A program made the position numbers and the translations under genes. The notes beneath the pieces are model-generated. The model saw nothing but the letters and a program-made list of their open reading frames with translations, did not search any database and was not told where the DNA came from. A stretch of 34,701 nucleotides of DNA from IMG/VR virus record IMGVR_UViG_3300042540_000446, positions 1 to 34,701 of that record. The stretch is one strand, 5' to 3'. The DNA is from a virus. Shown here piece after piece: positions 23,940 to 32,364 of the stretch; position 1 is the first letter of the stretch, and every line of letters starts with the position of its first letter.

Positions 23940-24284
23940 TTAGCCTGCCATCGCTTCTAGTAGCCACTTGATGGCGTTAGCCGGGTTGCCGATGCGGCTG
24001 CCGTTGGCGAGCTTGGCCCCTTGGCTGTCGAGTGCTTCCTGCAGTTGCCGCAGCACCTGCGACTGGCGGCCGGTCAGCTTTCTCAGGTCAATTCGCCTGG
24101 GCAGATAACCGAACGGCACGTTGGCCAGTGGCACCGACAGCTGGCGGCTGGCAACCGTCACCGGCTGAATGGCTGCGGCTTGCTGTTGCATTTCCGCCAT
24201 CATGTCGTAGCCTTGAACCTGTTCCACACCGGCAACCGGTGCCTCGTCAACCGTTGGCAGTTCCGTCTTCTTCTGTTTCGCCAT
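23940..24284 (-). CDS. Hypothetical protein downstream of terminase
   Basis: A 114-residue protein starting MAKQKKTELPTVDEAPVAGV. Its last half is conserved-looking: LPRRIDLRKLTGRQSQVLRQ, then NGSRIGNPANAIKWLLE. The first half is disordered and Gln-rich. GGAAGTGAG precedes the ATG at 24284, and the terminase stop is three bases upstream. It may be a small accessory in DNA packaging or head assembly. Family and role are unknown. Confidence 0.5.
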   Translation of the reverse strand: MAKQKKTELPTVDEAPVAGVEQVQGYDMMAEMQQQAAAIQPVTVASRQLSVPLANVPFGYLPRRIDLRKLTGRQSQVLRQLQEALDSQGAKLANGSRIGNPANAIKWLLEAMAG

Positions 24285-24287
24285 TTC

Positions 24288-26414
24288 TCACTTCCGTTGA
24301 GTTGCGACGAACGCCTGACCGTGTGGCGTGCTCGACACGATGCCGGCACGATTCCGCACGGGTGGCGCTGCCGCCTGTTTCTTATTGGCCGCTGCGACCA
24401 GCTTCTCGCTGCTCACTCGCGGAATCAGCCGCACGCCAAGACAACCGGCCGCCGCACAGGCCAGCGCCGTTGCGTCGAGGTAGTGGTTGTTCTTGGATAA
24501 TTCTTTCCACTTGCGAACCACGCCCTTGCCTGGCACGAATTGCTCCTCCCGCATTTCGGCCACGATGTGATGGCTAAAGGCCATGTGCCGCTTTTTGTCT
24601 TGGCCGACGTACAGGCTGAGGCTGCCGTCGTTGAACTGATGAGCTTCGTTGAATGTGGCGGTCAGAAACCGTTCCTGCAGCCAGCCCTTCCAGTGCTCGA
24701 CGTCGATGATGTAGAGCCAAATCCGTTCCTGCGGCTGATGATTGGCGAACACGTGGTCGAACAGCCGGCGGGTTGATGATTCGGTTCCCAGATGGAACTT
24801 GGTTGAGGCGTAGCCCTTGCTGGCCGCAAACGGGGTTCCACCGACGCGGCGAATAAACTCATAAACGGCTGGCGAATAATCACCCGAATCGACCAGGCAG
24901 AAGTCCGGCGGATTCTTGGCCATGATGTCAGTACGCCACAGCAGCAGGCTTTGCAGCAGTGCGATCTCAACCGCCTGAGCATCGGTCGCCGCCTGCATCC
25001 CTGGCGTTTCCATTACGCCGTAGTCGATGACCACGCCAGTTGCGTTGCCGAACCAAGCAATCTTGGTCCAGTGGCTGTAATACTTGCCGAGGTCGAGGCC
25101 GACGGTGATTTTGACGTCTTCCACTTTTGGCAGCTCCTGCTGCTCAAGTCCACTGACGCGGCTGGCGACCTTATGAGCTGTCAGGCCAAGCGTTTCGGCC
25201 TGCTCCTCTTCCGGCGGTGCGTTCTGGATTTCCGTCAGCACGTAGTTGATGCCGTTATCAGCGACGAGGTTGTAGACCGCCTGCAGGGCCGACAGCTCGA
25301 TTGATTGGCCTTCGCGGGTCATGGCCCGGCTGTAGCGTTCTGGATTCAGCACCTCGCCGCCGGCGTCCATGTCCGCACGGTTGGCGATGTAAAACGCTGT
25401 TGCCTGCAGGCCGCAGCCGTCGCCAGCCCGCTGGCCTTCTTGCCGCAGGTCCATGTACTGCTGCCAGAGGTCGCTTCGTTCCGGCCATTTGACGACCCCG
25501 CTGTACCGGCGGCCGTTCCAGCTCGGTGCCTTTTGCTGATTGGTCAGTTTCTCGGCAAGGCAGCGGTTGTTTTGGATGGTGCAAAGCACGACGCGGGACA
25601 ATCGCTTTCGACCGTCGGCGAGTCCAGCAACGTCGCGGTTGAGGATGATGTCGCGGGTTTCGACTTGGTTATCGTGGAACGCACTTTCCCGCGTTTCAGG
25701 GTCGTCGACCAGAACGAAGTCTGGCCGATTACCACGGATGTTGATGCCGCGAATGGCGCTGTCCATTCCGGCCCACGCCATGCAGACGCCGCTGTAGGGA
25801 CTGACGCCGCCATCGTGCCACGACTGGCCCTTGATGGTCGCCGGCAGTCCGTCGATTTTGCCGAACATCACGTCGGCATTAGACCAGCGAATCTCGGTGA
25901 GCTTGCCATTGTGCGACTGCTTGGCCGCTCGCTGCGGTGTGCCTTCCAGTGCCGCACAAGGCACGCAGATTTCGGGGAAGTCTTCCATCAGCTTTTCATT
26001 GCTGTCGAAGTGCCGCCGGACATCGTCGAAGATGCGGCTGGCGAACGTGCCGCTGGCCGCGATGATTAGCGGGAACCGAACCAGCCCCAGCAGAATCAGA
26101 TAAACAATCATCGCCTTCGTGATTTCCGTCTTGCCGTCGCCGCGAGGTGCCGCAATCGCCTGGTCACCGCCGAACTCGGCCACGTCGATGATGAGCTGAA
26201 TCATCTCCCTTTGGTAATCGGCAAACGGTGACCAGAACCGATCTGCGAAGTAATACTTGAGAAATTCAATCGGGTCCGCCAGCAGCTGCTGCCGCCTGGC
26301 GAGGTCCACCGGTGGCGGAATGATGATTGCGTTCCGCTCAAGCTGTTTGCGTTCTGCGTAGCGTGCCTGCCTCGACTGCTGCTCGCCGCTGTGTTTCATC
26401 GCCGTCTTTATCAC
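24288..26414 (-). CDS. Large terminase subunit (GpA-like)
   Basis: 708 residues. Walker A is APRGDGKT (89-96), Walker B is VLVDDPE (234-240, with Asp/Glu for hydrolysis), and the C-terminal nuclease has VGLDLGKY (Asp441), LVDSGDYS (Asp509) and HYLDATAL (Asp647). The GD-KT Walker A variant fits the lambda gpA group of terminases, which cut concatemers and drive DNA into the prohead. GTG (26414) and ATG (26399, KHSGEQQ) are both possible starts; both have weak ribosome sites. No small terminase gene was recognised next to it. Confidence 0.9.
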   Translation of the reverse strand: MIKTAMKHSGEQQSRQARYAERKQLERNAIIIPPPVDLARRQQLLADPIEFLKYYFADRFWSPFADYQREMIQLIIDVAEFGGDQAIAAPRGDGKTEITKAMIVYLILLGLVRFPLIIAASGTFASRIFDDVRRHFDSNEKLMEDFPEICVPCAALEGTPQRAAKQSHNGKLTEIRWSNADVMFGKIDGLPATIKGQSWHDGGVSPYSGVCMAWAGMDSAIRGINIRGNRPDFVLVDDPETRESAFHDNQVETRDIILNRDVAGLADGRKRLSRVVLCTIQNNRCLAEKLTNQQKAPSWNGRRYSGVVKWPERSDLWQQYMDLRQEGQRAGDGCGLQATAFYIANRADMDAGGEVLNPERYSRAMTREGQSIELSALQAVYNLVADNGINYVLTEIQNAPPEEEQAETLGLTAHKVASRVSGLEQQELPKVEDVKITVGLDLGKYYSHWTKIAWFGNATGVVIDYGVMETPGMQAATDAQAVEIALLQSLLLWRTDIMAKNPPDFCLVDSGDYSPAVYEFIRRVGGTPFAASKGYASTKFHLGTESSTRRLFDHVFANHQPQERIWLYIIDVEHWKGWLQERFLTATFNEAHQFNDGSLSLYVGQDKKRHMAFSHHIVAEMREEQFVPGKGVVRKWKELSKNNHYLDATALACAAAGCLGVRLIPRVSSEKLVAAANKKQAAAPPVRNRAGIVSSTPHGQAFVATQRK

Positions 26415-26448
26415 TCGCCGCTCGCCTTGGCTTGTGTGTGGTTGTGCA

Positions 26449-27228
26449 TTAACTCAATGGCGGAGTCCGATAAACGAACACCGGACCAGAGGCGACAACC
26501 TCGCTGCCACTGGCGTAAGTTGCCACCAGTGAATAACGCAGCTCGGCCACGGCTGGATTTCCGCTGTAGGTGACGCCGCTGAAACTGGCCGTCAAGGTTG
26601 TAATTTCGATGAGCGTACTGCTCGCCGCTGTGCCGGTGGCCGAAAGCAAATTGGTCGTGTAGTCGTCGGTTTCGTGAATGTAGAGCTTGATAGACGTCGC
26701 CGACGAGTAGTTCTTGACGACCGTGAACGAGATTTTGCCGTGTGCTGTGCCGTTGTATGTCATGCCGTTATACAGCGACAGCGTGCCGTCATCGGACTGC
26801 GTAGCGAGAACGGCAACGCCGACGGTGCGAATCTGCGAGGCAATGTCGACCGTGCTGTGTATATGCTGCGGAATGATAACGAACTCCGCACCAGTCGCCG
26901 GAATAGCCGTCAGTTCTTCCTGTAGCGTGATGCGACCGTTGGTTGAGAGATAAGTATCAATCGGCCGGCTCTCGCCTTCGAGTGCTCCGGCTGTGAACAT
27001 GAGCAACTTGCTATCGTGTGCTCCGGTTGTTTCGGTCAGATTGGTTGAGAAAGTCAACTTGCTCGCCGTGACTGCCGAGGTCGTCGTACCTTCGATGGAT
27101 AGATTGCTTTTCCGCAATATGTCCATCAGCTTGCCGAACGTGCCTGCTGCGGTGTGCTGGTTATAGGCCTCGTTCCACACCGCATCGGCGATGGCGTTAA
27201 GGTCGTCCTGCGTCAATGTTTGTGCCAT
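26449..27228 (-). CDS. Putative tail fibre/structural protein (259 aa)
   Basis: 259 residues with the N-terminal MAQTLTQDDLNAIADAVWNE, a helical anchoring segment, and the GTFGKLMDIL motif often seen in phage fibre-type proteins. The rest is beta-rich with Ser/Thr/Ala (TFSTNLTETTGAHDSKLLM, EFVIIPQHIHSTVDI). ATG 27228 overlaps the upstream stop as TAATG. A place in the virion is inferred from the segment pattern and the neighbouring adhesin genes. Confidence 0.55.
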   Translation of the reverse strand: MAQTLTQDDLNAIADAVWNEAYNQHTAAGTFGKLMDILRKSNLSIEGTTTSAVTASKLTFSTNLTETTGAHDSKLLMFTAGALEGESRPIDTYLSTNGRITLQEELTAIPATGAEFVIIPQHIHSTVDIASQIRTVGVAVLATQSDDGTLSLYNGMTYNGTAHGKISFTVVKNYSSATSIKLYIHETDDYTTNLLSATGTAASSTLIEITTLTASFSGVTYSGNPAVAELRYSLVATYASGSEVVASGPVFVYRTPPLS

Positions 27229-27599
27229 TAGTCGACCTCCTCCGATAGCTCAAACCTAGCCAGCCCGTTATCCGTTAGCACCTGATTAAAATGCGTTGCT
27301 CCGTCTGCCCCGTCCTGAATGTCGATGATGAGGCTCGTGAGAATCGTTTCAATTAGCTTCGGGTCCACGCCCTCGATAGGCGGCATCTGCCCTTGTCCCA
27401 TTCCGGCCAGCAAGTCCACGAAGCTCTGCTGTGCTTGTGTTCGGCAACCGTAGTGCGTGACTGTTTGACCGTCAGCCGATAACGTCGCCGAGAAGTTGTT
27501 CGGCCCATGTCCGAGAGCTTCCGCAATCACGTTGGCCCCGTCCTTGGTGGCGGCTGGTGCAATCATGACGATGCTGTAAGTCCAGAGGGTTTGGCTCAT
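27228..27599 (-). CDS. Small hypothetical phage protein (123 aa)
   Basis: A 123-residue protein (MSQTLWTYSIVMIAPAATKD onward) coupled to both neighbours by TAATG overlaps. It has an alpha/beta feel with PPIEGVDPKLIETILTSLII and an acidic end. This sort of small protein is common in adhesin/fibre neighbourhoods, where it may be a chaperone or virion component. The function is unknown. Confidence 0.55.
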   Translation of the reverse strand: MSQTLWTYSIVMIAPAATKDGANVIAEALGHGPNNFSATLSADGQTVTHYGCRTQAQQSFVDLLAGMGQGQMPPIEGVDPKLIETILTSLIIDIQDGADGATHFNQVLTDNGLARFELSEEVD

Positions 27600-29878
27600 T
27601 AGAACGGCCCCAGTCCTGCACGAAGTCGAAGCAAGTTACGCTCGAAGTCCGCAATCGTCCCGGTCGGCGTTGTCGCTCCACGGATGATTAAGCTGTAGAG
27701 GATGCCTGTAAAGGGAAGCGTTGAACCAGCACGGCGACCAATGTAAATCGGATAGTTTCCAAAATTGCCGCTGCCTTGGTCCGATGTTGATGTTTCAGTG
27801 ACAACGCCATTGATTCGCTGGCTGGAAATGTCGCCTGAAATGTCACCAATTCCAGTGAAAACAACTCGCTGTCCAGTTGAGACAGCACCCTCGACCGTTA
27901 CCGGAATTGTTCCGCGACTTCTCCAAGATAGTTTCTGCGCTCCCCCGCCACTCTTGTCACCATCGAGAAACCACCACGCTCCGTTGTTGGAGCTTGAAGT
28001 CACCGACAATTCGGCAATCATCCCGGTTGCTGACGCCTGTTGTTTTTGCACCCCCGCCATCACGTTCATCTTGTCGGTGCCGACCGATTGGAAATCCGTA
28101 GCTGATGAACCTAGCTCAAGTTGGGCATCAGCTAATACAACCGACTTTCCTGTGCTTGTTCCAGACGTTTCAGGGTAAAAGTAAACACCCGGCAACCCAG
28201 TACCACCAGTAGTGAACACAAATTGGATTCGAGTCCAACTTGAAGATAAGCCTGTTACAGTAACTGTGTTTGGTGAATTGAAACTTACACTTGGCCCACT
28301 TATTACAGATGGCGTGCCTACTAACCAAGCACCGTTTTGTAAAACACCAAAAACAAGCGATGTTGCTGTTCCAGTTTTAACCCAGAACGAAAGAGTGTGT
28401 TGTGTATTTAATGATATTGAAAGATTAGCTTGATTTGCTGCGGATGCCCCCGACCCATTAAGGCCGATTACCGTATCTGCGTTTTGCAATCCAGAAGGAC
28501 CAACGTCCGAGTTCTCTGTAACGGTTGCTCCATTTTGCAAACCCCACACGCCAAATGAGCTTGGGTTGGTCAGCAAATTCCGCCGTGTCGCCTGCGTCCA
28601 AGTGTTGAAACTTATTTCGGAAGTCTGCAAACTGTCGTCGCTGCCGTCAAAAAGCAGCCCCCAGCAATCTCGCTTGCCGGATTCGGTAACGTCAGAGGTC
28701 AGGCCGACTTTTTGGTAGGCGGAAAGCGAACCGACTTCGAGTTGAAATCCAAACGCATAGAAACTCGCTGCGCTAGACGTTCGAATTATTTGCACAGCGG
28801 CATTAGTCGTGCCAGCACCAGAACCAAGCGTAAATGTGACGGATACCCTATACCAGCCGTTCGAGAGAGATGTAATCGAAACGCTAGTCGCTGACACGCC
28901 AGACCCACCAGACTGGTTTGTGACTGTTCCATCCGCCAGTGCAACTCTTGCAACTGGGACCGCATCATTCGGCGAGCCAGCAAAATTGTTAAGTCGCAAA
29001 TCAAATGTTTGCCCCGTAGTCATCGTGTTATTTTTGAAGTAGCCAGATAGCGTATAGGTCTGGCTATTCAAAATCGTGAGACCCACTTGCTGAATTCTGT
29101 TGTTTGACACGTCTTGCAGATTTATCGTGTCCGCTGTTATCTCACCATTCAAAGGGTTTGCGATTGTGTTTGTGCTAACAGTTGCAGTAGTACCACCGTC
29201 TCCCCAACTTGCACCAACTGTCAAATCCTCGCTTCTAGTGAGGAGATTCCGCCTCCCCCCATCTGGCGTTCTCGCCAACAGTGGCCGGCTTCCGCTCGTT
29301 GTCTGGTAGGCGTGATTGCCGGGCACAAGCCTCGCCGTCACATTATCCACCGTTCCGGCAAACGACGAATCGCCCGCCAGTGCTAGCGTCTGCGTGCTGC
29401 TGCCTGCGAGGATGAAAAACGTGTAGCTGCCGTCAGCCGAAATCGCCCGTGTTGTACCGCTGGTGCCAAGGCTGACCGTTAGCGTGCCTGCGGTCCTCGT
29501 TACGTCCATCGTAATCCGGTACCACTGGCCCGCCGTGCTGCTGATGGTCTGCGTCAGGTTGTTGGCCGCACCGCCTGTCTTGGTCGCAACGCCACTGCCG
29601 ATGGTCCAGTTGGCTCCCTTTGTCCAAACGGTGTCGCTGGCGAACGTGCCGTTGGAAACGAGGTCACTTCCGAGCTGGTCCAGCCCACCCTTGGACGTGT
29701 CGAGAATCAAGCCGACAGGATCGCCTGCCGAAGCTGCCACAGTCGCACCAGCCGAATCTTGGAATATCCACCCGCGAAGATACGCCGCCTCAACGTCGAG
29801 AGCGAGGCCCTGTTCGTTGTTGGCGAACAAGGTGCGGATGTTGGGGGTCGTGTCGCCAAGTGTCAGCAGCAGGCTCAT
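27599..29878 (-). CDS. Modular adhesin/tail fibre with lectin-like domains
   Basis: ATG 29878 with AGGAG five bases upstream gives 759 residues. Modules: an N-terminal part (1-70), a CBM-like beta-sandwich (70-185), a second sandwich (208-391, RRNLLTRSEDL to LEVGSLSAYQKVG), a LamG-type start (LLFDGSDDSLQTSEISF, 408-424), a third sandwich (431-600, RRNLLTNPSSF to LELGSSATDFQSVG), and a LamG end (TDKMNVMAGV, then FTGILYSLIIRG). The second and third modules begin and end alike, so one was duplicated or exchanged. The LamG-like domain seems split by the third. It probably binds envelope polysaccharides. Confidence 0.68.
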   Translation of the reverse strand: MSLLLTLGDTTPNIRTLFANNEQGLALDVEAAYLRGWIFQDSAGATVAASAGDPVGLILDTSKGGLDQLGSDLVSNGTFASDTVWTKGANWTIGSGVATKTGGAANNLTQTISSTAGQWYRITMDVTRTAGTLTVSLGTSGTTRAISADGSYTFFILAGSSTQTLALAGDSSFAGTVDNVTARLVPGNHAYQTTSGSRPLLARTPDGGRRNLLTRSEDLTVGASWGDGGTTATVSTNTIANPLNGEITADTINLQDVSNNRIQQVGLTILNSQTYTLSGYFKNNTMTTGQTFDLRLNNFAGSPNDAVPVARVALADGTVTNQSGGSGVSATSVSITSLSNGWYRVSVTFTLGSGAGTTNAAVQIIRTSSAASFYAFGFQLEVGSLSAYQKVGLTSDVTESGKRDCWGLLFDGSDDSLQTSEISFNTWTQATRRNLLTNPSSFGVWGLQNGATVTENSDVGPSGLQNADTVIGLNGSGASAANQANLSISLNTQHTLSFWVKTGTATSLVFGVLQNGAWLVGTPSVISGPSVSFNSPNTVTVTGLSSSWTRIQFVFTTGGTGLPGVYFYPETSGTSTGKSVVLADAQLELGSSATDFQSVGTDKMNVMAGVQKQQASATGMIAELSVTSSSNNGAWWFLDGDKSGGGAQKLSWRSRGTIPVTVEGAVSTGQRVVFTGIGDISGDISSQRINGVVTETSTSDQGSGNFGNYPIYIGRRAGSTLPFTGILYSLIIRGATTPTGTIADFERNLLRLRAGLGPF

Positions 29879-29886
29879 AGTCTCTC

Positions 29887-30237
29887 CTAACCTACTTCGC
29901 GGAAATGCAGCGTCAGCGTTCTTGTGCCGCCTTCGCTGCTGCCTCCGACGCACTTGATGAACGGAGCACAAACAAACACCCGATGGTCGAGCGGTACTCG
30001 CCGCGATGCCGTCACGGTGATGCTGTAGTTCGACGCACCGCCGACTTCGGTCAGCGTTGTATACGTTCCCGCTTCCGTACTGGCCGCCGTGAACGTCATG
30101 GTTGTGCTGGTCATCGTCGCCGGAAAGGTCACGCCGACGAGCTGCGTCGTGCTGTAGCTGCTGGTCAGTCCGGTATCAACGGCGTCGGTCGTCGTTCCGC
30201 TGCTGGCAATCGTGATCGTCTTGTCGTAAAAAGCCAC
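29887..30237 (-). CDS. Small beta-sandwich virion protein (116 aa)
   Basis: 116 residues from GTG 30237 with AAGGAG nine bases upstream. The sequence (MAFYDKTITIASSGTTTDAV, then FPATMTSTTMTFTAASTEAG) is a known-looking phage structural motif with strands of alternating Thr/Ser, often found in head fibre or tail proteins. It is the first gene of the adhesin block. It ends GGTRTLTLHFREVG. No enzyme motif is present. Confidence 0.58.
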   Translation of the reverse strand: MAFYDKTITIASSGTTTDAVDTGLTSSYSTTQLVGVTFPATMTSTTMTFTAASTEAGTYTTLTEVGGASNYSITVTASRRVPLDHRVFVCAPFIKCVGGSSEGGTRTLTLHFREVG

Positions 30238-30240
30238 GGC

Positions 30241-30438
30241 TTAATTCTCCTTTGAATCGAGGCGGTCGTTGATTTGTGTGATTCGTTCCCAAAGATTCTC
30301 GCGGTCTTGGCGGCACGTGATGACTTCCGCCTTGAGTTCATCAAACTGCGTGACGAACCAGCGAAACATCCAAGTCGTCGCTCCTGCAAGAGAGCCAACG
30401 GCAACGGTCAAGGCTCCAATCAAAGTCAAATCAGTCAC
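30241..30438 (-). CDS. Small membrane protein (65 aa), holin- or spanin-like
   Basis: GTG 30438 opens a 65-residue product. One membrane span (LIGALTVAVGSLAGATTWMF) is followed by an amphipathic charged coiled coil (FDELKAEVITCRQDRENLWE). This layout is seen in small phage membrane proteins of lysis cassettes. It follows the papain-like gene. The role in membrane disruption is inferred from location; an assembly or anchor role would also fit. Confidence 0.5.
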   Translation of the reverse strand: MTDLTLIGALTVAVGSLAGATTWMFRWFVTQFDELKAEVITCRQDRENLWERITQINDRLDSKEN

Positions 30439-30451
30439 GGCGATGACCTTC

Positions 30452-31273
30452 TTAGCTAATGGGTTTCGGGGTTGGAAAACTCATCCCGTCCGGTGCGTAA
30501 CCGATAAACACCGTCCAGCGGGCTTTGAGAGCCTCCTTGACGCTGTCAATCGTCCATTCGTGAACGCCGTCGCCATTCCACCGCGTTCCCCACGAATTGA
30601 TGTTGACGATGTTTCCACTGGCTCGCCGTTGCCAGAACACCGTCGAATGTCCGCCACCGGAGCGGGATGAATAATTGGAAACGACTTCTTGGTCGCAGGT
30701 GCTGTTCCAAGTCAGGCCGACCTGAATGGGCAAACCAGACTCGATCCACTGTGTGACGCTGTCGATGTCCTTCAGCGGCTTGGTCGCCTTCAGCTTGAAA
30801 TTGAATTTGCCGTTTGCACTTGGCGGCATCCCTGGGTTGTATCGCTGCGGATATGGCCAATCGGACTCGAGACAGATGCCGTGCTGCGTTGCCACCCACT
30901 GCCCGCCGCTTAGTGTGCTGCCCTTGTCGCCGCTGATGCCGTCGCGTTTCTGTGCCAGGTAGTAGCCGGCTGAACGGCTGAAAGTCTCATGGCGGCCGGT
31001 CGCCAAGAAGTAGCAGATGCTGAACACTTGCGCCAGTGCGTTGCCTTGGCAGCTGCCCTGCATCCCTTGATCAAAGACCTTCAGCACGCCCAGCGGGTCC
31101 GCCTGCGTGTCGAACTTTGGAAAAGCGTCCCGGTAGTGCTTCAGCACCAGCTCCGCTTCGCTGCCGCGTTCTTCGAGTTCGTCCAGGCGTTCCCAGTCGA
31201 ACGCATAACCCATCCGGCCCGGCGTCAGGTCTTTTGTCGATTGTGGAGGCTGTGACGGTTTGCTTTTGCTCAC
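30452..31273 (-). CDS. Papain-like (C1-type) cysteine protease
   Basis: 273 residues. FDQGMQGSCQGNAL gives Gln69 and catalytic Cys75, the Q-to-C spacing of six seen in papain. LSGGQWVATQHGICLESDWPYP fits the C1 region, GGGHSTVFW gives His209, and NINSWGTRWNGDG gives Asn226 (NSWG). All four active-site residues are present. No signal peptide or propeptide is evident; the first 55 residues are charged. The ATG overlaps the stop of the secreted protein gene as ATGA. Papain-fold enzymes in phages are rare; here it is part of the lysis/export cassette, maybe acting on envelope proteins. Confidence 0.82.
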   Translation of the reverse strand: MSKSKPSQPPQSTKDLTPGRMGYAFDWERLDELEERGSEAELVLKHYRDAFPKFDTQADPLGVLKVFDQGMQGSCQGNALAQVFSICYFLATGRHETFSRSAGYYLAQKRDGISGDKGSTLSGGQWVATQHGICLESDWPYPQRYNPGMPPSANGKFNFKLKATKPLKDIDSVTQWIESGLPIQVGLTWNSTCDQEVVSNYSSRSGGGHSTVFWQRRASGNIVNINSWGTRWNGDGVHEWTIDSVKEALKARWTVFIGYAPDGMSFPTPKPIS

Positions 31274-32040
31274 TTCTTCGCCTCCATCGCCGTTGCGATT
31301 TCCGTCAGCACCTTGAACCAGTCCTCGCGGCTGAAACTGCCACGATTGGCCTGCGAGGCCTTCATCGCCTCATCCAGCTTGGATTTCCATTTGCCCCACT
31401 CCTCGCACTTGATTGGGTCTGCACATTGCCGATTGGCGATTGCCGTGTTGATGTCGGCGATGATGTTGCTGATGTCCCTGAGCTGGCCGCCAGCGCCAAA
31501 CAGTTTGCCGGCTCCGTCTCGGTAGACTTTGGCAAACTTGGTAAGGTTTGGCGGGTCCAGCGGGACCAGCTGATAAGTTAAAAGGCCGACGCCGTAGTCG
31601 TTTGGGACGACTTCCGGCTGTGGCTCCGGCGGCGTCGGCTTCGGAGGCACAGGAGAAGGGGGGCCTGCTCCGATATTGAATTTGATTTCCGCATCGTCAA
31701 TTCCCTTGTCGGGGTCGAATACCGTCACCTCGACGACGTAATCGCCAGTACCAGCGAACAGGTAGACGCTGTCCGAGAGCTTCTCGGCCTCGATGCGGTT
31801 TCCGTTCTGGCGTGCTTTGACCCGCTGAAACTTGTAATCGCTTTTAACCTCGAGCAGCACCACATCGCTGACGCTCACATTGGAGTCATCACCGACCAGG
31901 ATGCGGTTGCCCTGCACCTGCGGATTGGTGACGCCTAGTAGTGCCTTCTTTCGGGTTACGGTCGTCTCGACCTGTGCCGATACAAAGCTGCAAAGCAGCA
32001 GGAATGCCGTAACGAAAATGGCCGTGGTTTTGTTACGCAT
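31270..32040 (-). CDS. Secreted two-domain protein with Pro-rich linker
   Basis: 256 residues with an N-terminal signal peptide (KTTAIFVTAFLLLCSFVSA, cut after about residue 22). Residues 23-125 look like an Ig/PKD-like beta domain (YVVEVTVFDPDKGIDDAEI), followed by a proline-rich linker (127-145, PPSPVPPKPTPPEPQPE). The helical C-terminal domain has one Cys pair (Cys206, Cys212). The product must leave the cytoplasm. Its ATG overlaps the stop of the upstream gene as TGATG, and its stop overlaps the papain-like start. It may be an adhesin, an inhibitor or a partner of the protease. Confidence 0.7.
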   Translation of the reverse strand: MRNKTTAIFVTAFLLLCSFVSAQVETTVTRKKALLGVTNPQVQGNRILVGDDSNVSVSDVVLLEVKSDYKFQRVKARQNGNRIEAEKLSDSVYLFAGTGDYVVEVTVFDPDKGIDDAEIKFNIGAGPPSPVPPKPTPPEPQPEVVPNDYGVGLLTYQLVPLDPPNLTKFAKVYRDGAGKLFGAGGQLRDISNIIADINTAIANRQCADPIKCEEWGKWKSKLDEAMKASQANRGSFSREDWFKVLTEIATAMEAKK

Positions 32041-32276
32041 CAGATCACCGAAAAGGCTTTGAGAATAATCAGCACAATCTCAAGCACCTTCTCCCAATCG
32101 ACCTGCGACCAGTCGATTTTGGCCTGATGCGTCACGAGTTTATTAGCCACTTCTTCTTCAATGCAGGCCGCAAAATCGGGGTCACGACGGCAACGTCGCG
32201 CCAGCCACCGCAAACCGATTCGCCTGGTCAACGGCTCGTGCTTGGACTTGTCTTCAATCAGCTCAACGAACGTCAT
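32040..32276 (-). CDS. Hypothetical protein with hydrophobic C-terminus (78 aa)
   Basis: 78 residues from ATG 32276, GGAGG upstream. The N-terminal half is basic (RRIGLRWLARRCRRD), the middle is acidic, and the last 15 residues are hydrophobic (VLEIVLIILKAFSVI). It overlaps the 33-residue membrane gene by 14 bases and the secreted-protein gene as TGATG. It may be tail-anchored. No family is recognised. Confidence 0.5.
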   Translation of the reverse strand: MTFVELIEDKSKHEPLTRRIGLRWLARRCRRDPDFAACIEEEVANKLVTHQAKIDWSQVDWEKVLEIVLIILKAFSVI

Positions 32277-32364
32277 CTTGCCCTCCGTGAATCTCCGCCA
32301 GCACGCTCAGCGTACTGACCAGCACAATCGCCAGCAGCATCAGCCCAAGTAGCTCGCCGCTCAT
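32263..32364 (-). CDS. 33-residue membrane peptide
   Basis: ATG 32364 overlaps the upstream stop as ATGA and has GTGGAG five bases upstream. The product is MSGELLGLMLLAIVLVSTLS onward, 33 residues, consisting of one membrane span and a short hydrophilic tail (AEIHGGQDDVR). Its position next to the two-span holin-like gene suggests a holin/antiholin partner. It is too short to be certain, but coupling on both sides supports it. Confidence 0.5.
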   Translation of the reverse strand: MSGELLGLMLLAIVLVSTLSVLAEIHGGQDDVR

